A stretch of DNA of 64,000 nucleotides from Achromobacter arsenitoxydans SY8 (GCF_000236785.1 NZ_AGUF01000028.1:16011-80010), one strand, 5' to 3'; shown: positions 9,939 through 18,598, counted from the first letter of the stretch. Translations and numbers: made by a program. The notes: generated by a model not told the origin, from the sequence alone.

Positions 9939-11513
9939 TTACTTCTCGATGTAGACGTCGTCGAACGACTCATTCAGGCCGATGGCCGTCTTCACCAGGT
10001 TCTTCACGTTGGCGCGGTAGAGCGTGGGGAACTCCATGTCCACCATGAAGCCGTTGGCCACCTCGTTGACCAGGGTCGTCTGGATCTTGCTGTAAAGCTC
10101 CTGGCGCTTGGCCGGGTCGACCTCGGATGCCGCAGCCTCCCATTGCTTGTCGGTCTCGGGGTTGCTGTAGCCCTGCACGTTGGCGAAGGGCGAGCCCTTG
10201 ACGATGTTCGACGAGATATACAGCCGCTGCACGCCCAGCGCGGGATCGCCGTACTGGTAGGTGAAGTTGGTCGTCAGGTCGAAGTCCCAGTTGCCGGTGC
10301 GGCTGGCCCAGCCGCCCGCGTCGGTGGATTCCAGGTTGACCTTGAAGCCCAGCTGTTCAAGTGCCTGCTTGGTGTATTCGCCCAGACGGTCCCAAGTGGA
10401 GCCATAGGGGAAGCTCAGTTGGCGGATCGTGTAGTCTCCGGGCTTGATGCCCGATTCCTTGATCAACGCGCGCGCCTTCTTCATGTCGAACGCCATGGCC
10501 GGCATGTTCTTGTCGTAGAACATCTCGGTGGTCACGAAGGGGCTGGTCGACACCTTGCCCAGGCCGAAGAAAATGTTGTTGACCACCATGTTGCGGTTCA
10601 TGGCGGCCATGACGGCCTGGCGCACCTTCAGGTTGTCGAAGGGCGGCTTGCGCATGTTGAAGATCAGATAGGCCTGCGGCGAAAACATCTCCCAGCCGCT
10701 CGTGGTGTATTCCACCTTGGGCAGCGCGCGCAGGCGCTTGATGTCGACGTTGTCCACGTCGCCGCCGCGCAGCACGTCCACGCTGCCGCGCTCGAACGCC
10801 ACGGCGCGCGAGGCCGCGTCGGGAATCACGTTGAACACGAGCTCATCCAGGTACGGCATGCCCGGCTTCCAGTAGTCGGGGTTGCGCGTCAGCTTGATGT
10901 ATTCGCCGCGCTTCCATTCCTTGAACATGAACGGCCCGGTGCCCACCGGCTTCTGGTTGGCCGGGTTGGTCATGTAGTCGGTGCCGGCATACAAATGCTT
11001 GGGCATCATCGGCGCAAAGCCCGGCTCGAACATCAGCATAAAGGCCGGGAACGGCGACTTCAGCTTGATGACCACGGTCTTGGCGTCAGGCGCCTGGACC
11101 GAATCGACGAACTTGTTCAGGATGACGCGGGCGCGCGCATGGGTCTTGGGCAGCATATCCGCTAGCGAAAACACCACGTCCTCCGACGTGAAGGGCTTGC
11201 CGTCATGCCACTTCACGTTGTCCTGCAGATGGAAGGTGTAGGTCAGGCCGTCGGCGGAAGCCTCCCACGACTTGGCCAGGCCGGGCTGCGGCTTGAGGTC
11301 GGTGGAATACGTCAGCAGGCTTTCGTAGATCTTGCCGGCGACGAACTGGGTCGGCCCCTGCTGGTTGATGGCCGTGACGATCACGGGCGGTTCGGGCTGG
11401 ACGATCATGTTCAGCGTGCCGCCCTTGGTCTGGGCCAGGGCCTGTGTGGCGGGCAGCGCGGCCGCTAGGACCAGTGCGCCGATGCTGAGGGAGAACCATT
11501 TTTTCGATTTCAC
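9939..11513 (-). CDS. Dipeptide-type ABC transporter substrate-binding protein
   Basis: Periplasmic SBP_bac_5 family protein of 524 aa that selects the ligand for the importer. I place the start at the GTG at 11513 because GGAGG lies just upstream and because the product then opens with a clean signal peptide (VKSKKWFSLSIGALVLAAAL, cleavage after ALAQ). Frames reaching to 11639 add an unlikely leader. Typical family segments are KSWEASADGLTYTFHLQDNVKWHDGKPF near residue 70 and the GTGPFMFKEWKRGEYIKLTRN block. It is the first gene of the ABC transcript. The ligand is unknown; peptides, opines or acyl amines are all handled by this family. Confidence 0.92.
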   Translation of the reverse strand: MKSKKWFSLSIGALVLAAALPATQALAQTKGGTLNMIVQPEPPVIVTAINQQGPTQFVAGKIYESLLTYSTDLKPQPGLAKSWEASADGLTYTFHLQDNVKWHDGKPFTSEDVVFSLADMLPKTHARARVILNKFVDSVQAPDAKTVVIKLKSPFPAFMLMFEPGFAPMMPKHLYAGTDYMTNPANQKPVGTGPFMFKEWKRGEYIKLTRNPDYWKPGMPYLDELVFNVIPDAASRAVAFERGSVDVLRGGDVDNVDIKRLRALPKVEYTTSGWEMFSPQAYLIFNMRKPPFDNLKVRQAVMAAMNRNMVVNNIFFGLGKVSTSPFVTTEMFYDKNMPAMAFDMKKARALIKESGIKPGDYTIRQLSFPYGSTWDRLGEYTKQALEQLGFKVNLESTDAGGWASRTGNWDFDLTTNFTYQYGDPALGVQRLYISSNIVKGSPFANVQGYSNPETDKQWEAAASEVDPAKRQELYSKIQTTLVNEVANGFMVDMEFPTLYRANVKNLVKTAIGLNESFDDVYIEK

Positions 11514-11905
11514 TGCGAGCCTCCGGGCTGGAAAGGGACTGACAGGCGGCCGCTCGTGCGCGGCGTATGCCGTGCCGGAATAAGCAAACCTCATGCCACC
11601 TGCGTTTCTGGGGTACTGCGGGTGGAGCTGCTGCAACAATGCTTCGTTCAGGTGCTTCGTTCAGGTGCTGGGTAAGGCGCCGCGCACCAATGCGGCGAAA
11701 TCAGTGGTGCATGGGGGGCGCGACGGGTCAACGCCCAGTGCGCGTCGGCGGAGGGCGCGCGCGGCGGCGCCTGGCCCGGGCAAGGCGCCAGGGCGTCGAA
11801 TTCGGCGGCAATGCGTTGAGTGTCCGGCTGCAAGTTTTTCCCCTTTGCATTTTTATTGGACGAATCAGGCGTGCGGTCTACGGCATGATCGAGCGGGCTT
11901 CGCGG
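11514..11905. other. Intergenic region ahead of the ABC operon
   Basis: A 392-base stretch between the start of the ABC binding-protein gene and the end of the aldehyde dehydrogenase gene, both on the minus strand. Open frames here look like chance frames in G+C-rich DNA. It should hold the ABC promoter or internal control sites, but no convincing -35/-10 pair was found. A perfect 13-bp tandem duplication is listed separately. Confidence 0.5.
11641..11666. repeat. Perfect 13-bp tandem repeat (2 copies)
   Basis: The unit GCTTCGTTCAGGT occurs twice head to tail without mismatch, about 130 bases upstream of the GTG start of the ABC binding-protein gene. It could be a regulator binding site or a simple slip duplication. 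Confidence 0.8.
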
Positions 11906-13405
11906 CTACACGGTGATGTCGATCCACGTGGTTTTCAGATCGCTGTACTTGTCCAGCGCGTGCAGCGATTTGTCGCGGCCGAAGCCGGACTGCTTGACGC
12001 CGCCGAAGGGCACGGTGATGTCGCCGGCGGCATAGGTATTGACCCAGACCAGGCCCGCCCGCAGGCGGCGCGACAGGCGATGCGCCCGCCCCAGGTTCGC
12101 AGTCCAGAGGCCGGCGCCCAGGCCATACGATGAATCATTGGCCAGCGCGATGGCCTCGTCTTCGGTATGGAAGCGCTGCGCCGCCAGCACGGGGCCGAAG
12201 ATCTCTTCGCGGACCAGCTCGCTGCCGGCATCGACGCAGTCGAAGATGGTGGGCTCGATGTAGAAGCCGCCGGTGTCGGTGCGGACCTGGCGGCCGCCGA
12301 TGCGCAAACTTGCGCCCTGGCTGGCGCCGGCCTCGATGCGCGCCATCACCGAGCGCGTCTGCCGTTCGTCCACCATGGCGCCCAGCGTGGTTTCGGGATC
12401 CAGCGGGTTGCCCGGCTGCATGGCGGCGGCGTGCGCGGCCACCTTTTCCATGAAGGTTTCGTAGATGGAGTCGTGCACGTACAGCCGGGAGCCCGCGATG
12501 CAGACTTCGCCCTGGTTCGAGAAGATCGCCAGCGCGGCGATAAGCGCGGCGCGGTCCAGGTCGGGGCAGTCTTCAAAAATAATGTGGGGGGACTTGCCGC
12601 CGCATTCCAGCCAGACTCGCTTCAGGTTGGATTCGCCGGAATAGCTCATGAAGCGCTTGCCGGTGGCGGTTGAGCCGGTAAAGGCCAGGCAGTCCACATC
12701 GGGGTGTACGCCCAGTGCGCGGCCCGCCACCGGACCCGTGCCGGGCACCACATTGAAGACGCCGGCCGGGATGCCGGCTTCCTGCGCCAGCGCGGCCAGG
12801 CGCAGGGCGCTCAACGAGGACTGTTCGGCGGGCTTCAGGATGACGCTGTTGCCCGCGGCCAGCGCGGGCGCAACCTTCCAGGCCGCCATCAGCAGCGGGT
12901 AGTTCCACGGAACCACGGCGGCCACCACGCCGACCGGCTCGCGCGTGACCGTGGCAAGCGCGTCGGGACCGGTGGGCGCGATCTCGTCATACAGTTTGTC
13001 GATGGCCTCGCCGTACCAGGCGTAGGTCTGAACGGTTTCGGGCAGGTCGAACGCCAGCGCGTCGCGGATGGGCTTGCCCATGTCCAGGGTTTCGATCAGC
13101 GCCAGTTCTTCCGTGTGTTCGGAGATCAGGGCGGCCAGCTTCAGCATGCGCGACTTGCGCTCGCGCGGCGCAAGCGCGGACCAGACGCCGCTGTCGAACG
13201 CGCGGCGGGCCGCGGCCACCGCCCGGTCTACGTCGGCCTGGCCGCAGGCGGCCACGTCGGCCAGCTTGCGGCCGTCGATGGGGCTGGTGGCGGGGAAGGT
13301 GGCGCCGTCGGCGGCGTCGGCGTAGGCCCCGTCGATGTAGGCCTGGCCGCGCAGCGTCAGCGCTTCCGCCTTTTGCTGCCAGTATTCAAGAGTGTGCTGT
13401 GACAT
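11906..13405 (-). CDS. Aldehyde dehydrogenase, PuuC-like
   Basis: NAD(P)-dependent aldehyde dehydrogenase, 499 aa. By overall resemblance it belongs with gamma-glutamyl-gamma-aminobutyraldehyde dehydrogenase (PuuC), which oxidises an aminoaldehyde in polyamine breakdown. The N-terminus LEYWQQKAEALTLRGQAYIDG and the C-terminus KSLHALDKYSDLKTTWI closely follow PuuC. The catalytic Cys is in NQGEVCIAGSR, the general-base Glu in VWLECGGKSP, and the cofactor segment is VVPWNYPLLMAAWK. It follows the M20 hydrolase by about 23 bp and precedes the ABC genes. The match to PuuC is from memory of the family, so the exact substrate is inferred. Confidence 0.88.
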   Translation of the reverse strand: MSQHTLEYWQQKAEALTLRGQAYIDGAYADAADGATFPATSPIDGRKLADVAACGQADVDRAVAAARRAFDSGVWSALAPRERKSRMLKLAALISEHTEELALIETLDMGKPIRDALAFDLPETVQTYAWYGEAIDKLYDEIAPTGPDALATVTREPVGVVAAVVPWNYPLLMAAWKVAPALAAGNSVILKPAEQSSLSALRLAALAQEAGIPAGVFNVVPGTGPVAGRALGVHPDVDCLAFTGSTATGKRFMSYSGESNLKRVWLECGGKSPHIIFEDCPDLDRAALIAALAIFSNQGEVCIAGSRLYVHDSIYETFMEKVAAHAAAMQPGNPLDPETTLGAMVDERQTRSVMARIEAGASQGASLRIGGRQVRTDTGGFYIEPTIFDCVDAGSELVREEIFGPVLAAQRFHTEDEAIALANDSSYGLGAGLWTANLGRAHRLSRRLRAGLVWVNTYAAGDITVPFGGVKQSGFGRDKSLHALDKYSDLKTTWIDITV

Positions 13406-13428
13406 AGGCGATGACCTTGCAGAGGGCG

Positions 13429-14673
13429 CTAGCGCGCGCCGTTGGCCCGAGCCACCATGGCGTCGAGCAGTACGTTGCAGCCGGCTTCCAGGTGCTCAGG
13501 CTGCGCATCTTCGATTTCGTTATGGCTGACGCCGTCCTTGCAGGGCACGAAGATCATCGCGGTGGGCGCGACGGCGGCCATGTACACGGCGTCGTGCCCA
13601 GCGCCGGTGACGATGTTCATGGCGGGCAGGCCGCGGCTGGCGGCGCCCTGGCGGACCTTGTCCACCAGGTCTGAGTCGAAGGGCGTCGGCGGGAAGTACT
13701 GCACGTCCTTCACCTCGACGCGCACGCCATGCGCCACCGCGATGTCGTCGCACACGCGCCGCCACTCCTGGTCCATGCGCGCGAGCGTCGCTTCGTTCTC
13801 GTGGCGCAGGTCGGCGGTGAAGCGGACCTGCCCGGGAATGACGTTGCGCGAACCCGGGTGGGCGTGGATCTCGCCCACGGTTCCCCGCCCGTGAGGCTGG
13901 TGGGTGTTGGCGATGTTGACGACGGCCTGCAGCAGAAAGCTGGCGGCGAACAATGCGTCGCGGCGGATCGGCATGGGCGTAGGGCCCGCGTGCATTTCCA
14001 TGCCCGTCACCGTGATGTCGTACCAGCGCAGGCCCAGCGACCCCGTCACCACGCCGATGGTTTTCTCTTCGTGTTCGAGGATCGGGCCCTGTTCGATGTG
14101 GGCCTCGAAGTAGGCGTCCACCGGCCGGCCGCCCACCGGGTCCTGGCCCGCGTAGCCGATGGCCTGCAGTTCGTCGCGCACGCTGATTCCCTGCGCGTCG
14201 CGCGCGCTCAGCGCCGTCTCAAGGGGAAATTTACCGGCGAATACGCCGGAGCCCATCATGACCGGCACGAAGCGCGAGCCCTCTTCGTTGGTCCAGATGG
14301 CCACTTCGAGCGGGGCTTCAGTGATCACGCCGGCATCGTTGAGCGTGCGCATGACTTCCAGACCGGCCAGCACGCCGTAGCAGCCGTCGAACTTGCCGCC
14401 GGTGGGCTGGGTGTCGATATGGCTGCCGGTCATGACCGGCGGCAGGCTGTCGTCGCGGCCGGCGCGGCGGGCAAAGATATTGCCCACCTGATCCACGCGC
14501 ACCGCCATGCCGGCATCTCGCATCCAGCCGGTGACCAGGTCGCGGCCCTGGCCGTCCAGCGCGGTCAGCGCCAGGCGGCAATTGCCGCCCTTGGGCGTGG
14601 CGCCGATCCGAGCCAGGTCCATCAGCGACTGCCACAGCCGGTTGCCATCAATGGACAGAGTAGGGGAAGTCAT
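13429..14673 (-). CDS. M20 amidase/N-carbamoyl-L-amino-acid hydrolase
   Basis: Zinc peptidase-family hydrolase (414 aa) of the hydantoinase/carbamoylase group, which cleaves N-carbamoyl amino acids, ureido acids or related amides. The start ATG at 14673 gives the usual N-terminus (SIDGNRLWQSLMDLARIGAT); longer frames run into the regulator gene. Metal-binding segments are GSHIDTQPTGGKFDG, the WTNEEGSRF dyad, EAHIEQGPILE and GAGHDAVYM near the C-terminus. It lies 79 bp below the GntR gene and just above the dehydrogenase gene. Allantoate amidohydrolase is a close alternative, as the two enzymes share these motifs. Confidence 0.87.
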   Translation of the reverse strand: MTSPTLSIDGNRLWQSLMDLARIGATPKGGNCRLALTALDGQGRDLVTGWMRDAGMAVRVDQVGNIFARRAGRDDSLPPVMTGSHIDTQPTGGKFDGCYGVLAGLEVMRTLNDAGVITEAPLEVAIWTNEEGSRFVPVMMGSGVFAGKFPLETALSARDAQGISVRDELQAIGYAGQDPVGGRPVDAYFEAHIEQGPILEHEEKTIGVVTGSLGLRWYDITVTGMEMHAGPTPMPIRRDALFAASFLLQAVVNIANTHQPHGRGTVGEIHAHPGSRNVIPGQVRFTADLRHENEATLARMDQEWRRVCDDIAVAHGVRVEVKDVQYFPPTPFDSDLVDKVRQGAASRGLPAMNIVTGAGHDAVYMAAVAPTAMIFVPCKDGVSHNEIEDAQPEHLEAGCNVLLDAMVARANGAR

Positions 14674-14752
14674 AGGTCGCCTTGGTGAATGGGGGGGAGG
14701 TCGGGTGTGGGATGGCGGGCGCACGAAACGGCGGCCCTCGTGCGGGCTGGCG

Positions 14753-15472
14753 TCAGGTGTCCGGCGGGATCTTTCCGGGCGCATCGCCGAAGTCTTCACG
14801 CAGGCGAGCCAGGATGCCCAGCAGGTGCGCATGCATCGCATGGCGCGCCCGGATGGGGTCGCGCGCCATGAGGGCCGTCAGAATGCGCTGGTGTTCGGCA
14901 TGGGCCGTTGCCCAGACCTTGGCGTCGACGAAATAGTCCTGCATCCGGCGGTACACGGAGCTGGACAGGGTCAGGCTCCACAAGTGGGCGACGCTGGCGG
15001 CCAGCGCCGCATTGCCGCAGGCGGCAGCGATGGCGCCATGGAATTCGCGATCGTGCCGGCCAGGGGAGTCGGTCAGGGACATGCCTTCGTGGGCCTCGCG
15101 GATGGCCGCGAGCTGGGCCGGGGTGGCATGCTGGGCCGCCATGCCGGCGCATTCAGGTTCGACGATCAGGCGTGCTTCCAGCAGGTCGAAAGGACCGATG
15201 TCGTCCCGGCTGCGAACCGGATCGGCCGCCGCGCCGTCCTTGTCGGCGACGAATACGCCCGTTCCCACGCGCACTTCGACGTAGCCTTCGATCTCCAGTG
15301 CGATCAGCGCTTCGCGAATAGATGCGCGGCTGACCTGCAACTGCTCGGCCAGATCCCTTTCCGATGGCAGCCGCCGCCCGCGGGGGAAATCGCCCGCTTT
15401 GATGCGGCCGGCGATCTGGTCGGCGATCATGCGGTACAAGCGGGTGACGGCAACGGCTTGGAAGGTGCTCAT
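14753..15472 (-). CDS. GntR-family regulator, FadR/FCD subgroup
   Basis: DNA-binding repressor or activator of 239 aa. The winged helix covers residues 10-78 (LPSERDLAEQLQVSRASIREALIALEIEGYVEVR), followed by an all-helical FCD ligand domain with metal-binding-type His residues (RHDREFHGAI; HAEHQRIL). It is the first gene of the minus-strand catabolic set and is the probable local regulator. Two identical candidate operators occur upstream, one 25 bp before the ATG. FCD regulators usually sense organic acids or sugar acids, so the ligand may be an acid intermediate of this pathway. Confidence 0.9.
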   Translation of the reverse strand: MSTFQAVAVTRLYRMIADQIAGRIKAGDFPRGRRLPSERDLAEQLQVSRASIREALIALEIEGYVEVRVGTGVFVADKDGAAADPVRSRDDIGPFDLLEARLIVEPECAGMAAQHATPAQLAAIREAHEGMSLTDSPGRHDREFHGAIAAACGNAALAASVAHLWSLTLSSSVYRRMQDYFVDAKVWATAHAEHQRILTALMARDPIRARHAMHAHLLGILARLREDFGDAPGKIPPDT

Positions 15473-15492
15473 CGGGCGGTTCGCGCAATGGT

Positions 15493-15511
15493 TGGCCTGG
15501 TGGTCAGGCCA
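15493..15511. promoter_or_regulatory. Candidate GntR operator, proximal copy
   Basis: Imperfect palindrome TGGCCTGGTGGTCAGGCCA with outer arms TGGCCT and AGGCCA. It contains the TGGT core common to FadR-subgroup sites. It lies 20-40 bp upstream of the regulator ATG and next to a TATATT element on the minus strand, a position suited to autorepression. Confidence 0.6.
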
Positions 15512-15571
15512 CTAATATAGGCACCTCGATATTGAAATAAAAGGAAAATCCGGCGAATTCAGGGAAAACGA

Positions 15572-15587
15572 TGTGAGGGATTTCACC
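15572..15587. promoter_or_regulatory. CRP/Vfr-like site
   Basis: TGTGA-GGGATT-TCACC matches the TGTGA-N6-TCACA pattern at 9 of 10 fixed positions. It lies between the two candidate GntR operators and could add catabolite-type control. One short match in 64 kb can arise by chance. Confidence 0.35.
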
Positions 15588-15596
15588 TCTTTTCGT

Positions 15597-15611
15597 CTGG
15601 TGGTCAGGCCA
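15597..15611. promoter_or_regulatory. Candidate GntR operator, distal copy
   Basis: Exact 15-base repeat CTGGTGGTCAGGCCA of the proximal site at 15497-15511, in the same orientation and exactly 100 bp away. It is also about 50 bp past the end of the gene at 15660-15962, so it could instead act with the proximal site by looping. Confidence 0.55.
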
Positions 15612-15659
15612 GTTAAGACGGGATCGGACACCGCAGCGGGAGGCGGCGTCCGGATAGCG

Positions 15660-15962
15660 CTATTGCGCGTCTTCGTCGGGGTCGGGCGTCTGCGTGAAGG
15701 CGCGCACCAGGCGCGCGATGCCGTCGAGTTCATCGTGTGCGCCCAGCACCCATTCCGGCTTGTCAAACGGGCTGTCCGCGGGTGTGCGGTCCAGGTTCGC
15801 CTTCAGGTCATCAAGCAGTTCCAGGGCCATGTCCGTGGCCTGCGGGCTGCTGCGGGTGGATAGGGCGATGGCGATCGCCAGCGCCTGGCGCATGGCCAAC
15901 AGGCGGCCGTCCAATTCGGTGTCCATTTGCATGTCCTTGTTTTGCTTCATGAATGCCTGCAT
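15660..15962 (-). CDS. Small hypothetical protein
   Basis: A 100-aa soluble, mostly helical and acidic protein with no motif I recognise. It has many Ala and Leu in the first half (LLAMRQALAIAIALSTRSS) and ends PDPDEDAQ. Start choice is open: Met1, Met5 and Met11 are all possible and none has a strong ribosome site. It is divergent from hemN, so the two genes share an upstream region of about 120 bp. Confidence 0.6.
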   Translation of the reverse strand: MQAFMKQNKDMQMDTELDGRLLAMRQALAIAIALSTRSSPQATDMALELLDDLKANLDRTPADSPFDKPEWVLGAHDELDGIARLVRAFTQTPDPDEDAQ

Positions 15963-16030
15963 TTTAGGGCCGGACCAAGCCGCTCACGAATTCGTGCGAT
16001 TTGCCCGCAAACGGGTCTCCGGCTTGGGGT

Positions 16031-16044
16031 TTGCGCAAGATCAA
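16031..16044 (+). promoter_or_regulatory. FNR/ANR-type box upstream of hemN
   Basis: TTGCGCAAGATCAA fits the TTGAT-N4-ATCAA consensus at 8 of 10 fixed bases, with a perfect right half. It is 35 bp before the hemN ATG, which agrees with oxygen-dependent control of the anaerobic haem enzyme. Confidence 0.6.
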
Positions 16045-16079
16045 GGTTCGTTCGCCCGCGCAGGCGAATAATCCAGGTT

Positions 16080-17510
16080 ATGCAAGCCGCTCTACGCCCT
16101 CAATCCCTGGAATCGCCGGCGCCCGCCACCGCCGAGCCGCTTTTTCCCCCGCAGCTGCTGGCCCGGCTGGACAAAAACGGGCCGCGTTATACCTCGTATC
16201 CCACAGCGGACCGCTATCACGGCGGCTTTGGCGAACAAGACTACCGCCTGGCGCTGCAGCAGCGCCGCGCCGCCAGTCCGGCTGAGCCGCTGTCGCTCTA
16301 CGTCCACATCCCCTTTTGCGAATCCGTCTGTTACTACTGCGCCTGTAACAAGGTGGTGACTCGCCACCATGACCGCGCCGCCCGCTATCTGGACGCCTTG
16401 TCGCGGGAGATCGCCCTGCACGTGCAAGAGCTGGGGCAGGGCGTGCCGGTATCGCAATTGCACTTTGGGGGCGGCACCCCGACATTCCTCTCCGACGAAG
16501 AACTGGCGCGCCTGATGGGCGACCTGCGGGCAGCCTTCCATTTCCAGCCCGACGCCGAAATATCCGTTGAAGTGGATCCGCGCACGGCCACCCCCGAACG
16601 CCTGGCGTATCTGAAGCAGCTGGGCTTCAACCGGCTGAGCTTCGGCGTGCAGGACTTCGACAAGCGGGTGCAGGTGGCGGTGCATCGCGTGCAGTCCTAT
16701 GAAGACGTGGCCGCGCTGATGCATAGCGCAAGGGCGCTGGGCTATGCGTCGGTCAATGTGGACCTGATCTATGGCCTGCCCCTGCAGACCGCAGAATCCT
16801 TTGCCCGCACGATCGAGCAAGTGATCGCGTTGCGGCCGGACCGCATCGCGCTCTATGCCTACGCGCACCTGCCCGAACGCTTCAAGCCCCAGCGCCGCAT
16901 CCACGAAGCCGACCTGCCCGACCGCGCCACGCGCGTGGGCCTGCTCAGCGCCGCAATCCAGGGATTCCTGGCGCAGGGCTACACCTACATCGGCATGGAC
17001 CATTTCGCGCTGAATACCGACGCGCTGGCCATTGCCAAGCAGCGCGGCGAACTGCACCGCAATTTCCAGGGCTACAGTACGCAGCCTGACCGCGACCTCG
17101 TGGCGCTGGGCGTGTCCGCCATCGGCCGCATCGGCAACACCTATAGCCAGAACGCCAAGGTGCTCGACGAATACTACGAGGCCATTGAAGGCGGACGGTT
17201 TGCCGTCGAAAGAGGATTGACGCTGAATCCCGACGACCTCGTGCGGCGCGAGGTCATCATGGAAATCATGTGCCAGGGCCGCGTGGATTTCGCGCGTATC
17301 GAAGCGCGCCATGGCCTGCGGTTTGGCGACTACTTCAGCCGCGAGCTCTCCCAGATGGCGAGCCTGGCGGAACTGGGCCTGGTCAACCTGCACCCGGGAG
17401 AACTGCGGGTAACCGGCCTGGGCTGGTATTTTGTGCGCGCGGTGGCCATGGCCTTCGACGGGTATTTGCGCACGGCCGCCACCGGCGCCAGCTACTCCCG
17501 CATCATCTGA
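16080..17510 (+). CDS. hemN: Oxygen-independent coproporphyrinogen III oxidase
   Basis: Radical-SAM enzyme that decarboxylates coproporphyrinogen III to protoporphyrinogen IX without oxygen, in the cytoplasm. The start at 16080 gives 476 aa against about 457 in E. coli. The [4Fe-4S] cluster motif CESVCYYCAC (Cys-x3-Cys-x2-Cys, plus the fourth Cys typical of HemN) lies near residue 80 in PFCESVCYYCACNKVV. The SAM segment is FGGGTPTFL, and the HemN C-terminal domain ends RTAATGASYSRII. A TSYPT N-terminal motif (PRYTSYPTADRYH) is typical. It is preceded by an FNR-like box and converges with the response-regulator gene. Confidence 0.96.
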   Translation: MQAALRPQSLESPAPATAEPLFPPQLLARLDKNGPRYTSYPTADRYHGGFGEQDYRLALQQRRAASPAEPLSLYVHIPFCESVCYYCACNKVVTRHHDRAARYLDALSREIALHVQELGQGVPVSQLHFGGGTPTFLSDEELARLMGDLRAAFHFQPDAEISVEVDPRTATPERLAYLKQLGFNRLSFGVQDFDKRVQVAVHRVQSYEDVAALMHSARALGYASVNVDLIYGLPLQTAESFARTIEQVIALRPDRIALYAYAHLPERFKPQRRIHEADLPDRATRVGLLSAAIQGFLAQGYTYIGMDHFALNTDALAIAKQRGELHRNFQGYSTQPDRDLVALGVSAIGRIGNTYSQNAKVLDEYYEAIEGGRFAVERGLTLNPDDLVRREVIMEIMCQGRVDFARIEARHGLRFGDYFSRELSQMASLAELGLVNLHPGELRVTGLGWYFVRAVAMAFDGYLRTAATGASYSRII

Positions 17511-17537
17511 CGCTGCGCACGGCGGGGCCGTGTGCGG

Positions 17538-18344
17538 CTATTCCGCAAACTTGTCTCGCAGGTACAGCGCCAGCGACAGGTCGTCGGCAAGCTGCAACTT
17601 GCGCATGGCGCGGCGTTTGTGGGTGCTGACGGTTTTCTTGCTGCGCACCAGGCGTACGGCGATCTGGGTGACCGACAGGCCTTGCCTGATGTGTCGCAAA
17701 ATCTCCACCTCGGAGGTGGTCAGCAGCGCATGAGGTGAAGAGGGCGGCTGGCTGTGGATCTTGCCTTCTTGCACGGATAGAAACGGCGCCTTGCCGCCGA
17801 CCACTCCCTTGATCATGTCCGGCAGCAGGACCATGCCCCATTGTTTGGCGAGGTAGCCATTGGCGCCCGCGCGATAGGCGGCGTATTCGGTTTCAAGCCG
17901 ATTCCCCGCGGAAAACGTGATGATCGCCATGTCGGGATGGTAGCGGCGGACGCGCCGCAGGAAGTTCACGCCGTCCCAGGGGTCCAGAGGCAGGTAAAAA
18001 TCAATGAGGGCCACGTCGCACGGGGTGTGCGCCAATTTTTCCATTAACGTCCGCGCCGAGGTTTCGCGGTGCAGCACCTGAAAGCCCGGCCGCGTTTCCA
18101 GATAGGCGCCGACCCCCAGCGCCACGACGGGGTGGTCGTCCAGGATGGCGACGCGGACGACGGGGGGCGGGCGCGACAGTAGCAGATGGCGGCGCGTGCC
18201 GGTGCCCCCCGCTGGCGCGTCGCGGGCATCGCGGGGGTGGGGCCGGGTGACTTGCTGGCTGACTCTGAAACAGGATTCATCGTTGCTCCACGGTCGGATG
18301 GGACGCTTGCGGGCAGCTGCCGCCATGATGCGGCGCTGGCGCAC
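17538..18344 (-). CDS. NarL/LuxR-type response regulator (start uncertain)
   Basis: Two-component output protein. The receiver domain starts at VRVAILDDHPVV, with phospho-acceptor Asp in LIDFYLPLD, Thr/Ser in ITFSAGN and Lys in LAKQ. The C-terminal LuxR helix-turn-helix is LTTSEVEILRHIRQGLSVTQIA. No kinase gene is next to it. In the domain frame the only upstream starts are a GTG at 18344 and an ATG at 18326, both without a ribosome site. A better start (ATG at 18280 after GGAG) is out of frame by one base, and the two frames meet at a six-base C run (G run at 18162-18167 on the plus strand). Start or frame may therefore be wrong. Confidence 0.8.
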   Translation of the reverse strand: MRQRRIMAAAARKRPIRPWSNDESCFRVSQQVTRPHPRDARDAPAGGTGTRRHLLLSRPPPVVRVAILDDHPVVALGVGAYLETRPGFQVLHRETSARTLMEKLAHTPCDVALIDFYLPLDPWDGVNFLRRVRRYHPDMAIITFSAGNRLETEYAAYRAGANGYLAKQWGMVLLPDMIKGVVGGKAPFLSVQEGKIHSQPPSSPHALLTTSEVEILRHIRQGLSVTQIAVRLVRSKKTVSTHKRRAMRKLQLADDLSLALYLRDKFAE

Positions 18345-18589
18345 CTGTCCCGATTGGTCCTAGATTTTGGTCGGCAGATTACGTGCTGGATTGGCCGAGC
18401 GGACGCCAAACTAGTCAAAATCAGACCGACGCACGGCGACCCAGCCAGACACGCCAGGATGTTGTCGGGAAAAAAATTAAGGGCTGGGCGTGGGGTCGGC
18501 GTATATCCAGCGGACAAACACCAGGTCCGGCGCCGGGTCTCCCAGGGCGCGCCACCGTGGCGTTTTCGCTACGGAAAGGGAGCAAAGGG

Positions 18590-18598
18590 TGCTACAAT
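18590..18598 (+). promoter_or_regulatory. Extended -10 promoter for the thrS leader
   Basis: TGCTACAAT reads as TGn plus the -10 hexamer TACAAT at 18593-18598. No clear -35 is present at 16-18 bp, as is usual with an extended -10. The start point would be near 18605, giving a leader of about 280 bases. Confidence 0.5.

Noticed and set aside
8823-11165. 780-codon plus-strand open frame
   Set aside because: Shadow of the ABC permease and binding-protein genes on the minus strand; low-complexity composition.
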